In this document: piece by piece, positions 1 to 9,859 of the stretch | Numbering within the stretch: the stretch's first letter is position 1 | How the letters are laid out: every line of letters starts with the position of its first letter | From: Pancytospora philotis | Taxonomy: Eukaryota > Microsporidia | Length of the DNA stretch: 64,000 nt | Reading direction: 5' to 3' | NCBI GenBank assembly: GCA_023647555.1 | Contig: JALRLY010000267.1 | Coordinates: 1 to 64,000 of the forward strand | Notes under the pieces: generated by a model | Told to the model about the DNA's origin: nothing | Seen by the model: the letters and a program-made list of their open reading frames with translations, nothing else | Databases searched by the model: none | Made by a program: the position numbers and the translations under genes

Positions 1-536
1 TATAAGTATTTCTACAGGGACATTTAGAGATCGATTCATGTATAATTGATCTTAAGCACTAACTTTCCCCACTGAGGTAGTCATTATAATTATTTATACT
101 GATCCATATCGCAGTCAGTGCAGCATGTGTTCGATTTAAAAATGCAAAACTATTCTATGCACGAAAGTGCAGTTTTGCGCTGGGGCCTAGATGGCATTCT
201 CAGGGCATGGAGGATTACTCGCGGGTCGCTTATAGGGGCCAAGGACATTCTTGCATCGATAAATAAATGGGTCGCGAGTAGCGAGCAGGATTAGGAGTAT
301 CACAGTCAAAAGCGAAGCCAGTGCTGAGTGGAAGCGTGAATATATGGCCGGGTGCTTGCACTCGATACCAATAAGATTACTATCTTACTACTAAAAATAC
401 TACATATGAGTTACATATTGCCATAATGTGGTATTTATTGAAAGGGTATACAGAAAAAAATGGGCTGGATGGAACAGTCAGCCAACTTCAGATTACATAT
501 TAAACACGCACAGATACAAACGGGTCTGGCTAACGC
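1..536. other. Intergenic, no gene seen
   Basis: AT-rich sequence beyond the 3' end of the deubiquitinase gene. I see no tRNA arms, no long reading frame and no start carrying the AAATTTT/CCC signal used elsewhere in the window. Confidence 0.6.
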
Positions 537-2237
537 CTACTTCTCGAGCTTGAAGATCACGCCATCCTTGAGTGCATCTTTGGTGCTCGCCTTTACGCTA
601 ACATCGTTGATGGAATACTGACGGTCGCCTGCATCGACCCAGAATGTGTAGTGCCCGCAGTTCATCGACGGGCCTGTGTGCACGATGGCGCCCGTGGTCC
701 GGAAGGCCCCGCTGTCCGTGATGCTCGCGCCCGCCGCGTCGATGGGCTCGGTGATCTTGCTGAGCTCGCTCCCGTTGTATTTGTACTTCTTTACGCAGAC
801 GAGGAGGTAGCGAGAGACGGACTGGATGGACGTGCTGCCGGTGCGCTCGCTCCCGCAGCTGCACTTGTTCTGAAAGGGCGCGAAGTAGCCGACCAGCGCG
901 TCCTGGAGCGTGCTGGCGTAGTTGACGTAGAGCAGCTTGTCCTCGGACTCGTTGACGCTGCTGTCGCCGCACGATTCGCACTGCAGCGCCGTCTGCACCG
1001 TGAACTTGAAGCTATCGGATATCGGCGGCAGGAGCATCGACTCCTCGAACAGCGCAAGCTTGTACAGCAGGGTCTGCAGGAAGTCGGCGCTGTCCTGCTG
1101 CATGCCCTTCGGGTACTGCGGCATCTCCTTATAGACGATGTTCAGCAGACCCTCGACATTCAAGAAATTCTCGGAAGCCGCCTGGAGAGCGGCGGGCACG
1201 GGCGGGGAAGAGCTGGGCGCTGCAGGATTTTTGGAGGGACTGCCGTTGGATTCTGCGTTCCGCAGGGCCTCCATGACCTTGACAAACTGGCAGCAGAGAC
1301 AGTCGAGGGGGCTCTCCTCGCACAGGGAGAAGTGGATGGTAAGATCCGTGTCTTTGAGGATGCTCCCGAGGAGCTGCAGCGCTGACGATATGTAGCACGT
1401 CTGCCCGGCGTTCTTAATACCAATGAAGGCATTCGACTCGCGGACAAAGGCGTCGGTGTCGCTGCTCTCGGCCGCGGGCTGCTGGAAAGCCTCGGCGGAC
1501 GCGTTCTGGTAGCGGATTTTCAGCTGCGGCGGATTCTTGACGAATTCGTCGCAGCAGTAGCAGTAGACCTCCGGGGCCCGGTCGCCGCCCAGGCTGGAGA
1601 CGTAGGCGACGAGGCCGTGGGGATCGCGCTGCGCAGATGAGTCGGCTTTGCACTGTTTGACTCGTTTGCAGTCCCCGCCGCTCTCTGATGAGCTAGGAGC
1701 ATCATTAGCCGTCCCACGAGCTTTGTGCTCGCTACCAGCCGCGTGGGAGGAAGCAGGCATATCCTTGGTGTTCTCGTAGTGCCTTAGGGCATGCTCGTTC
1801 CCGTTCTTCCCGACCTGCTTGCGCCCGCAGCCGACGTGGCCGCAGCAGAGACACACCCACAGGTTTTCAGTCAGTCCGCATTCGGAGCAGCGGGGGCTTA
1901 CCAGCTCGGTCTCGACCGGCACCAGGCTGCGCACGTGCTTGCAGTCGAGGGCATCGGCGTCTACGGTTGTGTTGAGAGCGGTGTGTATGCGCTGCTCCAG
2001 ATCAGCCTTCACTGCATCTGGTGCCCCATTACCGAGGAGGCCCTCATTAATCTTGGAAACTACGATGGCGCCGTCCTCCCCCTGCCTTACGTGAAAAAGG
2101 GTCGGGCAGTCGAACTTGGAGCCGTGCTCTGCGCAGTGATCCAGACACACAGAGAGGTTGCAGCCGCACAGCACCAGCCCGTCCGCCATCTTCCGGAAGC
2201 AGTAGCAGCACTCTCCGCGGAAGCCCGACAGATCCAT
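537..2237 (-). CDS. Ubiquitin carboxyl-terminal hydrolase, Ubp14/USP5-like
   Basis: A 566-residue cysteine deubiquitinase expected to cleave ubiquitin chains and recycle free ubiquitin. It has a Cys-rich N-terminal block (about residues 10-45) resembling the cryptic first finger of Ubp14/USP5, then a ZnF-UBP domain (about 117-155, CSECG...CLCCGHVGCG). The USP core has a Cys box GIKNAGQTCY with nucleophile Cys281 and a His box NCGHYTFWV with His529. It is shorter than yeast Ubp14 (about 780 residues), and I see no UBA domains in the usual insertion. Ubp8 is the alternative, but the two-finger N-terminus favours Ubp14. The ATG is preceded by an AAAAATT block and a run of C, the usual start context here. 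The family call is strong; the orthology is inferred. Confidence 0.88.
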   Translation of the reverse strand: MDLSGFRGECCYCFRKMADGLVLCGCNLSVCLDHCAEHGSKFDCPTLFHVRQGEDGAIVVSKINEGLLGNGAPDAVKADLEQRIHTALNTTVDADALDCKHVRSLVPVETELVSPRCSECGLTENLWVCLCCGHVGCGRKQVGKNGNEHALRHYENTKDMPASSHAAGSEHKARGTANDAPSSSESGGDCKRVKQCKADSSAQRDPHGLVAYVSSLGGDRAPEVYCYCCDEFVKNPPQLKIRYQNASAEAFQQPAAESSDTDAFVRESNAFIGIKNAGQTCYISSALQLLGSILKDTDLTIHFSLCEESPLDCLCCQFVKVMEALRNAESNGSPSKNPAAPSSSPPVPAALQAASENFLNVEGLLNIVYKEMPQYPKGMQQDSADFLQTLLYKLALFEESMLLPPISDSFKFTVQTALQCESCGDSSVNESEDKLLYVNYASTLQDALVGYFAPFQNKCSCGSERTGSTSIQSVSRYLLVCVKKYKYNGSELSKITEPIDAAGASITDSGAFRTTGAIVHTGPSMNCGHYTFWVDAGDRQYSINDVSVKASTKDALKDGVIFKLEK

Positions 2238-2361
2238 TGGTGGGGTGCAATTTTTGCCTTAGGCATTGCGCGCACAGCACAGTGTGGGAAACAAGAGGCG
2301 CCCGTACGACGAGAAAACCGCGCAATGCGTAATAACAATGATCAAACTACCATTTATTCGC

Positions 2362-3030
2362 TTAGATGACATGATGATGCACCTCGACCATATTGCCGCT
2401 CCTCTTGCGGGACGGCCTGCAGCAGCACGCCAAAAGGAGGAAGACACTGACCACAAAAATCACGGCAGCACAGAACATGTAGAAGGCGTTGCTGGTGATT
2501 TGGGACCAGATAGACTTTAGCGACGCTCCGATAGAATCATCGGTCTTAGCAGAGTCGGCCTTCTTCTCGTTGGCAGCCTTCAGGCTTGAAACCAGAAACT
2601 GCCAGGGCTTGCCGTTCAGGCTCTTGAGCTCGCTATCGGAGTCGAAGCTGTAGCACAGGCGGTACCACTTCGTGTCCTCGAGCTGGAGCGATATATTCCG
2701 CGTCATCGGAGACTTCGCGATTTTGAAGGAGCTGTCGACCTCGCGCGGGCTGCTCCAGTCGCTCTCAGCCTCGCTATTCGTAGCACACTCCATCAGATTA
2801 AGGGCGCCGGCAGTGTTGAGGACCGAGCTTTTGATCTCGAACTCCACGTCGGCCCAGCGCTTTGTGCCGGTCTCCTCGTCCTTGGCGAGCTTGGCGTAGA
2901 AGTTCTTGGGCGTTGCGGAGAATGTCAGCTCCTTCGCAGGCTCTTTCGCGGGCTCATCCGCAGCCGAGACCAGCAGAGAGGCGAAGCCGAGTATCTTCAT
3001 CAGAACCGCACTGTTGCCACCGAACTGCAT
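2362..3030 (-). CDS. Type I membrane protein of unknown function
   Basis: A 222-residue protein with an N-terminal hydrophobic signal (around residues 9-22), a lumenal or extracellular region of about 150 residues and one strong C-terminal transmembrane helix (around 180-203). A short basic cytosolic tail follows, beginning CCCRPSRKR and ending in HHHVI. The topology resembles p24 cargo receptors, but I do not see the membrane-proximal p24 coiled coil, so I leave it unassigned. Translation could start at residue 1 or at Met11 (MKILGFAS). The AAATTTTTTT block 12-20 nt before the first ATG favours the first. It is transcribed in the same direction as the deubiquitinase, with about 120 bp between them. 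Confidence 0.75.
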   Translation of the reverse strand: MQFGGNSAVLMKILGFASLLVSAADEPAKEPAKELTFSATPKNFYAKLAKDEETGTKRWADVEFEIKSSVLNTAGALNLMECATNSEAESDWSSPREVDSSFKIAKSPMTRNISLQLEDTKWYRLCYSFDSDSELKSLNGKPWQFLVSSLKAANEKKADSAKTDDSIGASLKSIWSQITSNAFYMFCAAVIFVVSVFLLLACCCRPSRKRSGNMVEVHHHVI

Positions 3031-3195
3031 TGCGGTGCCAAAAAAATTTCGACTTATGAGAAAAAAGGGGCTGCAAGGGGTAAATTGATCATTAGCCCAG
3101 CTGCTTTCCAGAAGGGGCGATGGCCGCCCAGGGTAGTTTAATAAAATTTACTTACTTTGTGTCACACATTCTCGTATAACAATGCCACAACGATC

Positions 3196-3885
3196 TCAGT
3201 TGCGCCCGACGTAGAAGCCTTCGTAGGCCCCCTTGAGTCTCCTGGACTGCTTGGCGGGGAGCAGCGCCTTCACCGTCGCCCACGAGTGGCGCACGAAGTC
3301 CGGATACCCGCCGACCGGATCGACGTTGCTGCGCAGCCACGCCTTGGTGCGCGGGTCGCTGGAGTAGCCGCTGCCGTAGCTCGCCAGGTCGATGTGCGAG
3401 TCGCGCACGACCTTGGCGACGATACTCGCGCCGCTGACCACGGGGTACTTGCTATCGGCCTTGTTCTCGACCACGAACTCGAGCGGAAAGCGCGCGCGCA
3501 AGAACCGGTCGTACGGCGCGTTCGCGCCCAGCGCGTCCACGTACACGCACCGCACGTTCCGGCACTTGCGGCCGAGCGCCATGATCAGCGTGCACACGGC
3601 GTCGCGCGCGATCTCGTTCAGCGACCTGTGCTGCATCTGCGTGCTGATCGTGACTGCGCTTATCGACACGTACGCATAGCTCGCGATGGTCCTGAACATC
3701 GCCTCGCGCCGCGCGGGCGCCAGCGTCTTCGAGTCCCTGTACGGCACGACCGCGCCGGGCGCGAGCACGCATATGGCGTACACCATCGGGCCTATGACGG
3801 GGCCCCTGCCCGCCTCGTCGATGCCTGCGATCACCTCTTCATCGGTCGCTACGATGTGGTCGACCAGCCTGTCCAGCGCGTCCAT
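3196..3885 (-). CDS. Ribonuclease H2 catalytic subunit A (RNase HII type)
   Basis: A 229-residue enzyme that cleaves RNA in RNA:DNA hybrids and single ribonucleotides in DNA. The signature GIDEAGRGPVIGPMVYA lies near residue 20 and supplies the first Asp and Glu. A second carboxylate lies in VDALGANAP and another in the ENKADSKYPVVSGASIVAK block, so the DEDD metal site looks intact. Its length is typical of a minimal RNase HII/H2A. The frame is open upstream to a TTG, but the first ATG gives MDALDRLVDH and is preferred. Eukaryotic RNase H2 normally has B and C subunits; none is visible in this window. Confidence 0.93.
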   Translation of the reverse strand: MDALDRLVDHIVATDEEVIAGIDEAGRGPVIGPMVYAICVLAPGAVVPYRDSKTLAPARREAMFRTIASYAYVSISAVTISTQMQHRSLNEIARDAVCTLIMALGRKCRNVRCVYVDALGANAPYDRFLRARFPLEFVVENKADSKYPVVSGASIVAKVVRDSHIDLASYGSGYSSDPRTKAWLRSNVDPVGGYPDFVRHSWATVKALLPAKQSRRLKGAYEGFYVGRN

Positions 3886-4024
3886 TTGCGGGCATCGCAG
3901 GAATTCGCACTTGTGGCGCTGCAAATCGGAAAATGCGAAAATTTGAGCTACAAAGCAGATTTTCGAATGGCAGCATGCACAGCCACCAGAAAACCCCGAT
4001 TAAAAAACTAAACTGAATATTTTA

Positions 4025-5257
4025 TTATTTGTGCGCCAGGAGCCGCTCGACCCGCTCGAACAGATTACTCTCCAGGTTGAACAGTCTATACAGGGCCGTC
4101 GGGTTGATGTGCGAGACCTGCGCGCCCACCTCCGAGACGAGCAGGAACTTGGCGTAGTCGCCGCCGAGCCCGGCGCGCACGATGGTGTCGTCGGCGCGCG
4201 CCCTGATCGCCTGTCTGAGCAGCGTGAGCGGGAAGAAGAGGTAGCGCTGGAGGCCCATGGCCAGGCACTCCTCGAGCACGAGGAAGGCCGTGATGTGGTT
4301 GATCGTCTTGATGCTGAAGTACTTCTTCAGGTAGCGCTTGCTCACGAAGATGCAGAAGAACGCGAAGAGGAAGCGCTGGATCGTCGGCAGCAGGAGCGCC
4401 TCGAGCATGCCGAGCGCGGTGAAGCTGCAGCACTCGTGCAGCAGCGCGGCCTCGATCTGCCGGTCCGTGAACTGGCCGAGGTCGCCGTAGATGATGATGT
4501 TGCGGTAGTGCAGGAAGCTCAGCGTGGTGCACGCGGCCTCGTAGTGCTTCTCGTTGCTGTTGTAGAAGCGCACGGAGAGCCCGTGCTCGTCGCAGAACCG
4601 GTGCAGGATGCCGAAGCGGTCCCTGATGGAGCCGAGGTGGTGCAGCACGTCCCTGTCGATCATGAAGTAGACGAAGTTGAAGACGTAGCAGCCGAGCGCG
4701 AAGACGGCCGCCATGAGGATCGGCGCCGCGTAGTGCAGCCTGTGCTCGGTGTAGACCTTGGCGCGCACGACGAGCGGCACAATGAAGAACACCACGGAGA
4801 CGATCCAGAGCAGATGCACGAGAATATTGTCGCCGAAGAGGTGGAAGAAGTACGGCTTGGCCTCGAAGTAGATGAGGACCGCGTGCTCCAGCTGCAGCAG
4901 GAACATCTCGAAGGCGGAGAGCGAGAGGAACGGGGCGAGGGACAGGAAGTTGAGCGACTTGGTGCGCACCACGCAGTACTCGCATAGCCTCGAGCTCAGA
5001 ACGGTGATGAGGAAGATGGTTGCGATCTGCACGAGCCCGAAGTGCATGAGCAGATGCTGGGCGGTGTGCTGCACACTGTGCACCGCGTGGTGCTTGAACT
5101 CCTTGATCTCTTCGGACTTGATGAAGGCCAGCAGCCGCGGGAACGCGCCGAGGACAGCCCCGAAGTTTTTGAGGGAGGAGAGCTGGTGGCAGTAGTCCCA
5201 GATGATGTCCGACGGCAGAACAAGCATGGCCGCGAGGACCAGCATTCTAGAGATCAT
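4025..5257 (-). CDS. Ste24/CAAX-protease family membrane protein, probably catalytically altered
   Basis: A 410-residue polytopic protein with the Ste24 layout: several N-terminal helices, the protease motif helix, then the C-terminal motif and an LY...ERVERL ending. Active Ste24 carries HExxH plus a downstream ExxxD and a His-Pro in the membrane-distal part, and processes prenylated CAAX proteins at the ER. Here the motif reads LLHECCSF, so the second zinc-binding His is Ser. The EFQAD-type motif reads RARADD, so the Glu is Arg, and the final HP segment is LESNLFERV. The fold looks retained but the metal site does not. It is followed downstream by a 435 bp gap and the Pam18 gene lies on the same strand. 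Confidence 0.72.
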   Translation of the reverse strand: MISRMLVLAAMLVLPSDIIWDYCHQLSSLKNFGAVLGAFPRLLAFIKSEEIKEFKHHAVHSVQHTAQHLLMHFGLVQIATIFLITVLSSRLCEYCVVRTKSLNFLSLAPFLSLSAFEMFLLQLEHAVLIYFEAKPYFFHLFGDNILVHLLWIVSVVFFIVPLVVRAKVYTEHRLHYAAPILMAAVFALGCYVFNFVYFMIDRDVLHHLGSIRDRFGILHRFCDEHGLSVRFYNSNEKHYEAACTTLSFLHYRNIIIYGDLGQFTDRQIEAALLHECCSFTALGMLEALLLPTIQRFLFAFFCIFVSKRYLKKYFSIKTINHITAFLVLEECLAMGLQRYLFFPLTLLRQAIRARADDTIVRAGLGGDYAKFLLVSEVGAQVSHINPTALYRLFNLESNLFERVERLLAHK

Positions 5258-5692
5258 TCCAGGGGCTGCAACGGGCGGCGCAATATCAACTCCTTTAGGA
5301 AATTTTTTGCAAATTTTGCTGCGTGGCGCACAGGAGAGGCGCGTGGCTGTGCTCGTGTGGCGTTGCTTGGCGCTGTGCGCGTTTCTACCGCTCCGTGTCC
5401 GCGTCCGCTCAAAATTTTAACGCTATCACGATCAATGACAGTTTTGATTTGAATTTAAAATTGGTGTGCCGATCAGCCTAACTTATTTTTTGTACACAGA
5501 ATGGTCAGTAAATTTAACAATGCGGCTTGCTGGCATACTTACGTGCTTTTACTCGATGCCGAATCATCCACCATTGCCAAGCGGTACTATGGCAAAAAGG
5601 AGCGCGTCAGCATTCACCGCTGCGACAAACGAAGTATTTTGTAGGAGCTCTGGGTACGGGTCCACAAGCTCACAGCATTGCAATACTGCAGC
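5258..5692. other. Intergenic gap, nothing recognised
   Basis: 435 bp between the Ste24-like start and the Pam18 stop. A plus-strand reading frame runs through part of it, but it has no good ATG context and continues antisense into Pam18, so I treat it as chance. Confidence 0.5.
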
Positions 5693-5926
5693 TTATAGCC
5701 TACTGTTGTACGCTTCGATGTACTGCTTGGCCTGGTTTATCTTCTCGAGCAGATACGGGGATCCGCCCAGGTCGGGGTGGTTGATCCGGGCCATCCTTCT
5801 GTACCGCTCGACCACGCTGTCTCCCGCGCCGATGTTGAGTATCTGGCAGCTCTTCCTGTACGTCATCTCTCCGAAGCCCACTGTGTACGCAGAGCCGGCA
5901 AGCCCGCGCAAATACTTCATCAGCAT
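5693..5926 (-). CDS. Pam18/Tim14-like J-protein (mitosomal import motor)
   Basis: A 77-residue protein matching the J domain of Pam18/Tim14, which stimulates mitochondrial Hsp70 at the inner-membrane translocase. The visible core is RRMARINHPDLGGSPYLL, with the HPD triad that activates Hsp70 ATPase and the Pam18-type GGSP(Y/F) after it, then KINQAKQYIEAY. The region before it (TYRKSCQILNIGAG) matches Pam18 helix I (KEALQILNL). Yeast Pam18 has a transmembrane helix and intermembrane-space segment that are absent here; only about 25 residues precede the J domain. This fits a stripped-down mitosomal version. A soluble DnaJ is less likely because of the GGSP signature. Confidence 0.8.
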   Translation of the reverse strand: MLMKYLRGLAGSAYTVGFGEMTYRKSCQILNIGAGDSVVERYRRMARINHPDLGGSPYLLEKINQAKQYIEAYNSRL

Positions 5927-6018
5927 GTGGGGTGAATAGCTGATATTCTAAAACATCGGACACTAAAGGCAGTAGCACCCACGGAAGCCTAAAATACAAG
6001 TTCGTGCAGGGATCGGAT

Positions 6019-6495
6019 TTATTTAACCATCTCAGCCTGGAGCTGGGCCAGGCGCTTCAGAAAGATGCCCTCGTCGAAGTACTTGACCTTCTGGGCCGCG
6101 TCCTGGCGGATCCGCGGGAGCCGCGACGCCTCGCTGAACAGCGCGTCGCGCGCCCCGGCCTTGAGCCCCTCGGCCTCGGTCTCGATGAGGATCTTCTCGA
6201 TGACGAGGTCGTCCCTGGCGGACGCGATCCCGTTGTAGTACTCGTCGCTGACCAGCCGCGCCTTGTGCATGGAGGTGACGGACTCGAGCTTGTCCTCGAG
6301 CAGCTCGGTGCTGTCGATGGTGTAGCGCGCGGCTCTGAGCAGCTTCTTCAGCCGCAGCGCGGTCGCGACCTCCTCCGCGTCGTAGAACGCCTCCAGCTCG
6401 GGGTTGCCGCAGCTGTCGGGGCTCTGCGTCTTCTTGTTGTAGACGGCCACTGCGACTATCAGCCCCGATGCGGCGAGCAAAATGAGCAGGATCAT
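6019..6495 (-). CDS. Sec66/Sec71-like subunit of the Sec62/63 translocon
   Basis: A 158-residue protein with an N-terminal membrane anchor (residues 1-19, MILLILLAASGLIVAVAV) followed by a helical cytosolic domain. The block SDEYYNGIASARDDLVIEK, followed by ETEAEGLKAGARDALFSEA, resembles the Sec66 consensus: a glycine-aspartate turn, then E-rich helices, then a W/A-IF-A ending. Sec66 works with Sec62/Sec63 in post-translational import into the ER. Its length is close to fungal Sec66 (about 200 residues). The start ATG is immediately preceded by CCCC. I call the family from pattern similarity, so it needs a profile search. Confidence 0.65.
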   Translation of the reverse strand: MILLILLAASGLIVAVAVYNKKTQSPDSCGNPELEAFYDAEEVATALRLKKLLRAARYTIDSTELLEDKLESVTSMHKARLVSDEYYNGIASARDDLVIEKILIETEAEGLKAGARDALFSEASRLPRIRQDAAQKVKYFDEGIFLKRLAQLQAEMVK

Positions 6496-6782
6496 GGGGC
6501 TCTTTTATTTACTGCGCTAAATCGGGCCGCACGCAGCAGTAAAGAGCGGTGTTTGGCCTTGGGACTATCACTGACGTAAGCAGCCGTAAACAATAGCAAA
6601 TCAGTAGGCAAATAATAACAGCATAGATGCGTACAACCACGAGCCCACGGGTCCGATAATAATCGATGTATGGACCTACAAAGCAGAAAATAGAAGCTGA
6701 CAAGCATAGACCTATCCAATGAAGTGATAGACACGCACAGATTATAAAAATACTGGGCAACTACTGTATTTAATATCTGATA

Positions 6783-9542
6783 TCACAGATAGAGCGAATT
6801 GGCGAAAATAATGTCCCTCTTGATCGAGAAGATGCCCTGCGAGAACATGTTCGCGAGCTCGGAGTTGCCGATGACGAGCGCCGCGTCGGACAGCTGCCTG
6901 AGCAGCTCCTCCAGGCGCTTGAACGTGCGGATGATCGTGCCCTCGAAGATGGACGTGCTCTCGCAGATCTGGATGAAGGTGTACCCGCCCATCCACATGC
7001 GCACGATGTCCATCATCTCGAAGGAGAAGCGCTCGAGATACGCCTCGGCGGCCACCTCTATGCCGCACGAGCGCATCACGCCGCACACGTGCTCCACCGC
7101 GCGCTTGAGAATCTCGTAGTTCGCGGCGTTTTCCGGGCTGATCTCGTTGCCCGTCGGCTTCTCCTCGCAGATCGTGCAGCTCACGAGCGAGACCATGTCG
7201 ACGAGCTTGAGCTCCGAGAAGTTCGAGTTGAAGATCATCTCGGTGATGACGAGCTCGTCGCCCGTGCTGATCTCCGAGGCCATCTTCCCCTTTATGAGCA
7301 CGGAGGTGTCGTCGATGTGGCCGAGCACTCTGAGCACGTTGATCATCCGCTTGCACTCCGCCATGTGGTAGATCTCCCTGAGCTTATCCAGGTTCTCGAG
7401 GCGGTCCTTCACGACCGTCCGGTCCATCGCCCGCTTGATGCGGTCGGTGGCTCCGTCCAGCGCGCTGCTTCCGGATTTGGCGTACTCGCAGCCGACGAGG
7501 CAGCAGCGCGACGGCCGCTTGCAGAGCAGGCAGTTATCCAGCGCTATCGGCGCGCCCCCGCTCCCGTTCTGCTGCGCCGCCTCGAAGATGCGCCTTTCTA
7601 CCGCGCCGATCCTCTCGTTGATCTCATCTTTGTACTCGTACTTCTTGAATTTCTTATTGAAGACCTTCACGTCCACCTTGCAGCGGATGTTGTACACATC
7701 GCTGACGTACTCGAGCGGGTAGGTCCTGAGCTCGATGTCGTTGTTGGTCAGGACGAAGACGTGGACCGTCTCGTCCGCGACATTCTTGACAATCGCGTTC
7801 TTTACCAGGAGCGGCGCGCCCTTCCGCGGGATGAGGATATCCACGATGCGGCCGCGCGCACGGATCATGTCCAGGTAGGTCTGGGAGAGCGCCCGGCCGC
7901 GCTCGCACAGCAGGCCCTCGCGCTGCACGAGCAGGGCGTGCAGCTGCGCGCCGCAGTCGTCCGCTGCAGCCGCGCCGTCCGAGATGATGTGCCCGTAGTC
8001 GCTGAACAGCTTCTCCTCCTCGGCCAGCGCGCTCTTGTACGCCTGGTAGTGGAAGAAGGAGCGCGAGAGCAGATAGAGCGGATCGAGTCCCTCGACGCGC
8101 ATCAGGTTGAGGATCATGTTGTACGTGAGCCTGAACGCCGAGAACAGCTTGTCGGACTGCCCGGAGAACAGCTGCGCCACGTTCGCGGGCGGCATCTGGT
8201 CGGCGACGATCGCCACGGCGATTCCCTGCTCGTCGAGCCCGCGCCGGCCCGCGCGCCCGCTCATCTGGATGTACTCGCCGGAGGTGAGCAGCCGCTTGGC
8301 CGAGCCGTCGAACTTCACCAGACTCGTGAATACGACGGTCTTGGCCGGCATGTTCAGGCCGATGGAGAAGGTCTCGGTCGCGAACAGAATCTTGAGCAGG
8401 TTCTCCTGGAAGAGGATCTCCACGATCTCCTTGATGATGGGCAGCAGCCCCGAGTGGTGGATCCCGATGCCCTTCTGAAGCAGCGGCAGCATCCGCTCGA
8501 TGATCGGAATGCCGCGGTCCTCCTCGCGCAGCGACTCCAGCGCGTTGTTGAAAATGGTGGCCACCAGCTCCTTCTCGGCCGCGTCCAGGAAATCGCGCTT
8601 CACGCCCACCGCGTAGGCCTCGCAGTCCTTCCGCGAAAAGGAAAACACGACCGCCGGCACAGAAATCTGCTCGATAAGGCTGGCGACCGCCTTGGCCACC
8701 TCGCTGCGCTTCACGACGGTCTTCAGCGAGCTCTTCAGGCCGGGCTTGTTGAGCTTCCCGTCGTGCACGAGCCGCAGCTTGTCCGCGTACATGTAGTGGA
8801 TCAGCGGGATGACGCGCTTCTCCGTGTACACCACGTGCATGGGGCGCAGCGAGACCGAGCACACCCACTCGGCGAACTCCAGCGCATTCGGGATCGTGGC
8901 CGACAGGAAGACCATCCGCACGTGCGGCGGCAGCAGGATGATCGTCTCCTCCCACACCACGCCGCGCTCCTTGTCGCGCATGTAGTGGATCTCGTCGAAC
9001 ACGACCCAGTGCACCTCGCGGATCACCTCCGAGCCGCGGTACAGCATGTTCCGGAAAATCTCGGTGGTCATCACCAGGCACGAGGCCGTCGGGTTGAGCG
9101 TCACGTCGCCGGTCATCAGCCCGACGTCCTTGAACTCCTCCTGCAGCTCGCGGAACTTCTGGTTCGACAGCGCCTTGATGGGCGAGGTGTACACCACGCG
9201 CTGCGAGTTCTTGATGGAGTTCGCGATCGCGTACTCCGCCACGACCGTCTTGCCGCACGAGGTGTGCGCGGAGACCAGCACGGACTCGTCGCGCTCGATC
9301 GCCGCGAGGCTGAGGTGCTGGAAGGTGTCCAGCTCGAACTTGTACGCCTTCGCGTCGCAGCGCGCGGTGTGCGGCAGCGGCTCGTAGCCGCCGAAGCCGT
9401 GCGGCACGACGGCCTCGTGGCGCGTGCCGTTAATGAAAAACTCGTCGCGCACCTCCGTCTTGGGCGCGTCGCGCGTGAACGTGGGCTCCTGCACGGGCAG
9501 CACCGCGTCGTCCTCGAAGATATCGAAGTAGTCGTTTTCCAT
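6783..9542 (-). CDS. MTR4: Mtr4/Ski2-family DExH RNA helicase (exosome cofactor)
   Basis: A 919-residue helicase that feeds RNA to the nuclear exosome. Motif I is AHTSCGKT, motif Ia TSPIKALSNQKF, motif II DEIH, motif III SATIPN and motif VI QMSGRAGRRGLDEQG. An arch/KOW-like insertion lies around residues 550-700, with a Cys cluster (CLLCKRPSRCC). The C-terminal DSHCT domain ends in RDIIFANSLYL, as in Mtr4. The frame is open upstream to a GTG, but the ATG at 9542 is preceded by CCC and AAATTTTT and starts MENDYFDIFE. Microsporidia usually keep a single Mtr4/Ski2-type helicase, so Mtr4 is preferred over Ski2. Confidence 0.93.
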   Translation of the reverse strand: MENDYFDIFEDDAVLPVQEPTFTRDAPKTEVRDEFFINGTRHEAVVPHGFGGYEPLPHTARCDAKAYKFELDTFQHLSLAAIERDESVLVSAHTSCGKTVVAEYAIANSIKNSQRVVYTSPIKALSNQKFRELQEEFKDVGLMTGDVTLNPTASCLVMTTEIFRNMLYRGSEVIREVHWVVFDEIHYMRDKERGVVWEETIILLPPHVRMVFLSATIPNALEFAEWVCSVSLRPMHVVYTEKRVIPLIHYMYADKLRLVHDGKLNKPGLKSSLKTVVKRSEVAKAVASLIEQISVPAVVFSFSRKDCEAYAVGVKRDFLDAAEKELVATIFNNALESLREEDRGIPIIERMLPLLQKGIGIHHSGLLPIIKEIVEILFQENLLKILFATETFSIGLNMPAKTVVFTSLVKFDGSAKRLLTSGEYIQMSGRAGRRGLDEQGIAVAIVADQMPPANVAQLFSGQSDKLFSAFRLTYNMILNLMRVEGLDPLYLLSRSFFHYQAYKSALAEEEKLFSDYGHIISDGAAAADDCGAQLHALLVQREGLLCERGRALSQTYLDMIRARGRIVDILIPRKGAPLLVKNAIVKNVADETVHVFVLTNNDIELRTYPLEYVSDVYNIRCKVDVKVFNKKFKKYEYKDEINERIGAVERRIFEAAQQNGSGGAPIALDNCLLCKRPSRCCLVGCEYAKSGSSALDGATDRIKRAMDRTVVKDRLENLDKLREIYHMAECKRMINVLRVLGHIDDTSVLIKGKMASEISTGDELVITEMIFNSNFSELKLVDMVSLVSCTICEEKPTGNEISPENAANYEILKRAVEHVCGVMRSCGIEVAAEAYLERFSFEMMDIVRMWMGGYTFIQICESTSIFEGTIIRTFKRLEELLRQLSDAALVIGNSELANMFSQGIFSIKRDIIFANSLYL

Positions 9543-9555
9543 GGGCCAAAAATTT
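9543..9555 (-). promoter_or_regulatory. AAATTTT/CCC start-proximal motif (helicase gene)
   Basis: Read on the minus strand, AAATTTTTGGCCC runs directly into the ATG. This layout, an A/T block then C run before the start, recurs at about twenty genes here and decides this start over the upstream GTG. Confidence 0.75.
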
Positions 9556-9859
9556 GCCGCGCTCAAAACCACGCGCCAGGTGTACCATCGGCGTTGCTGG
9601 ATAGAGTTGGCTTGGTGCGCGGCGTAAGTTTATTTGTACGGCGCCTGGTTTATACTGCTCTTTATATTTTTTTGTGACAAATGCCTGCTACAGGCTGCTT
9701 ATTAGCCGATGGCTACCACCTACGCTATAACGGAAGCTTGTCAATGAAACGACTGCCGTTTACAACCAAAGCTAATGTCTTCCGCCTGAACAACAGCAAA
9801 CCACCCATCCCACAGAAGATTTTCACCGGCAAAATAAAAATGCAGCCGCAGCCCACCGA

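Noticed and set aside
5466..5939. 157-codon plus-strand frame over the Pam18 gene.
   Set aside because: It begins at a GTG, has no start context and is antisense to the J domain.
7089..9677. Long open frame antisense to the Mtr4 helicase.
   Set aside because: It has the Arg/His/Leu/Val-rich composition typical of an antisense shadow and no start signal, and the helicase motifs on the minus strand are unmistakable.
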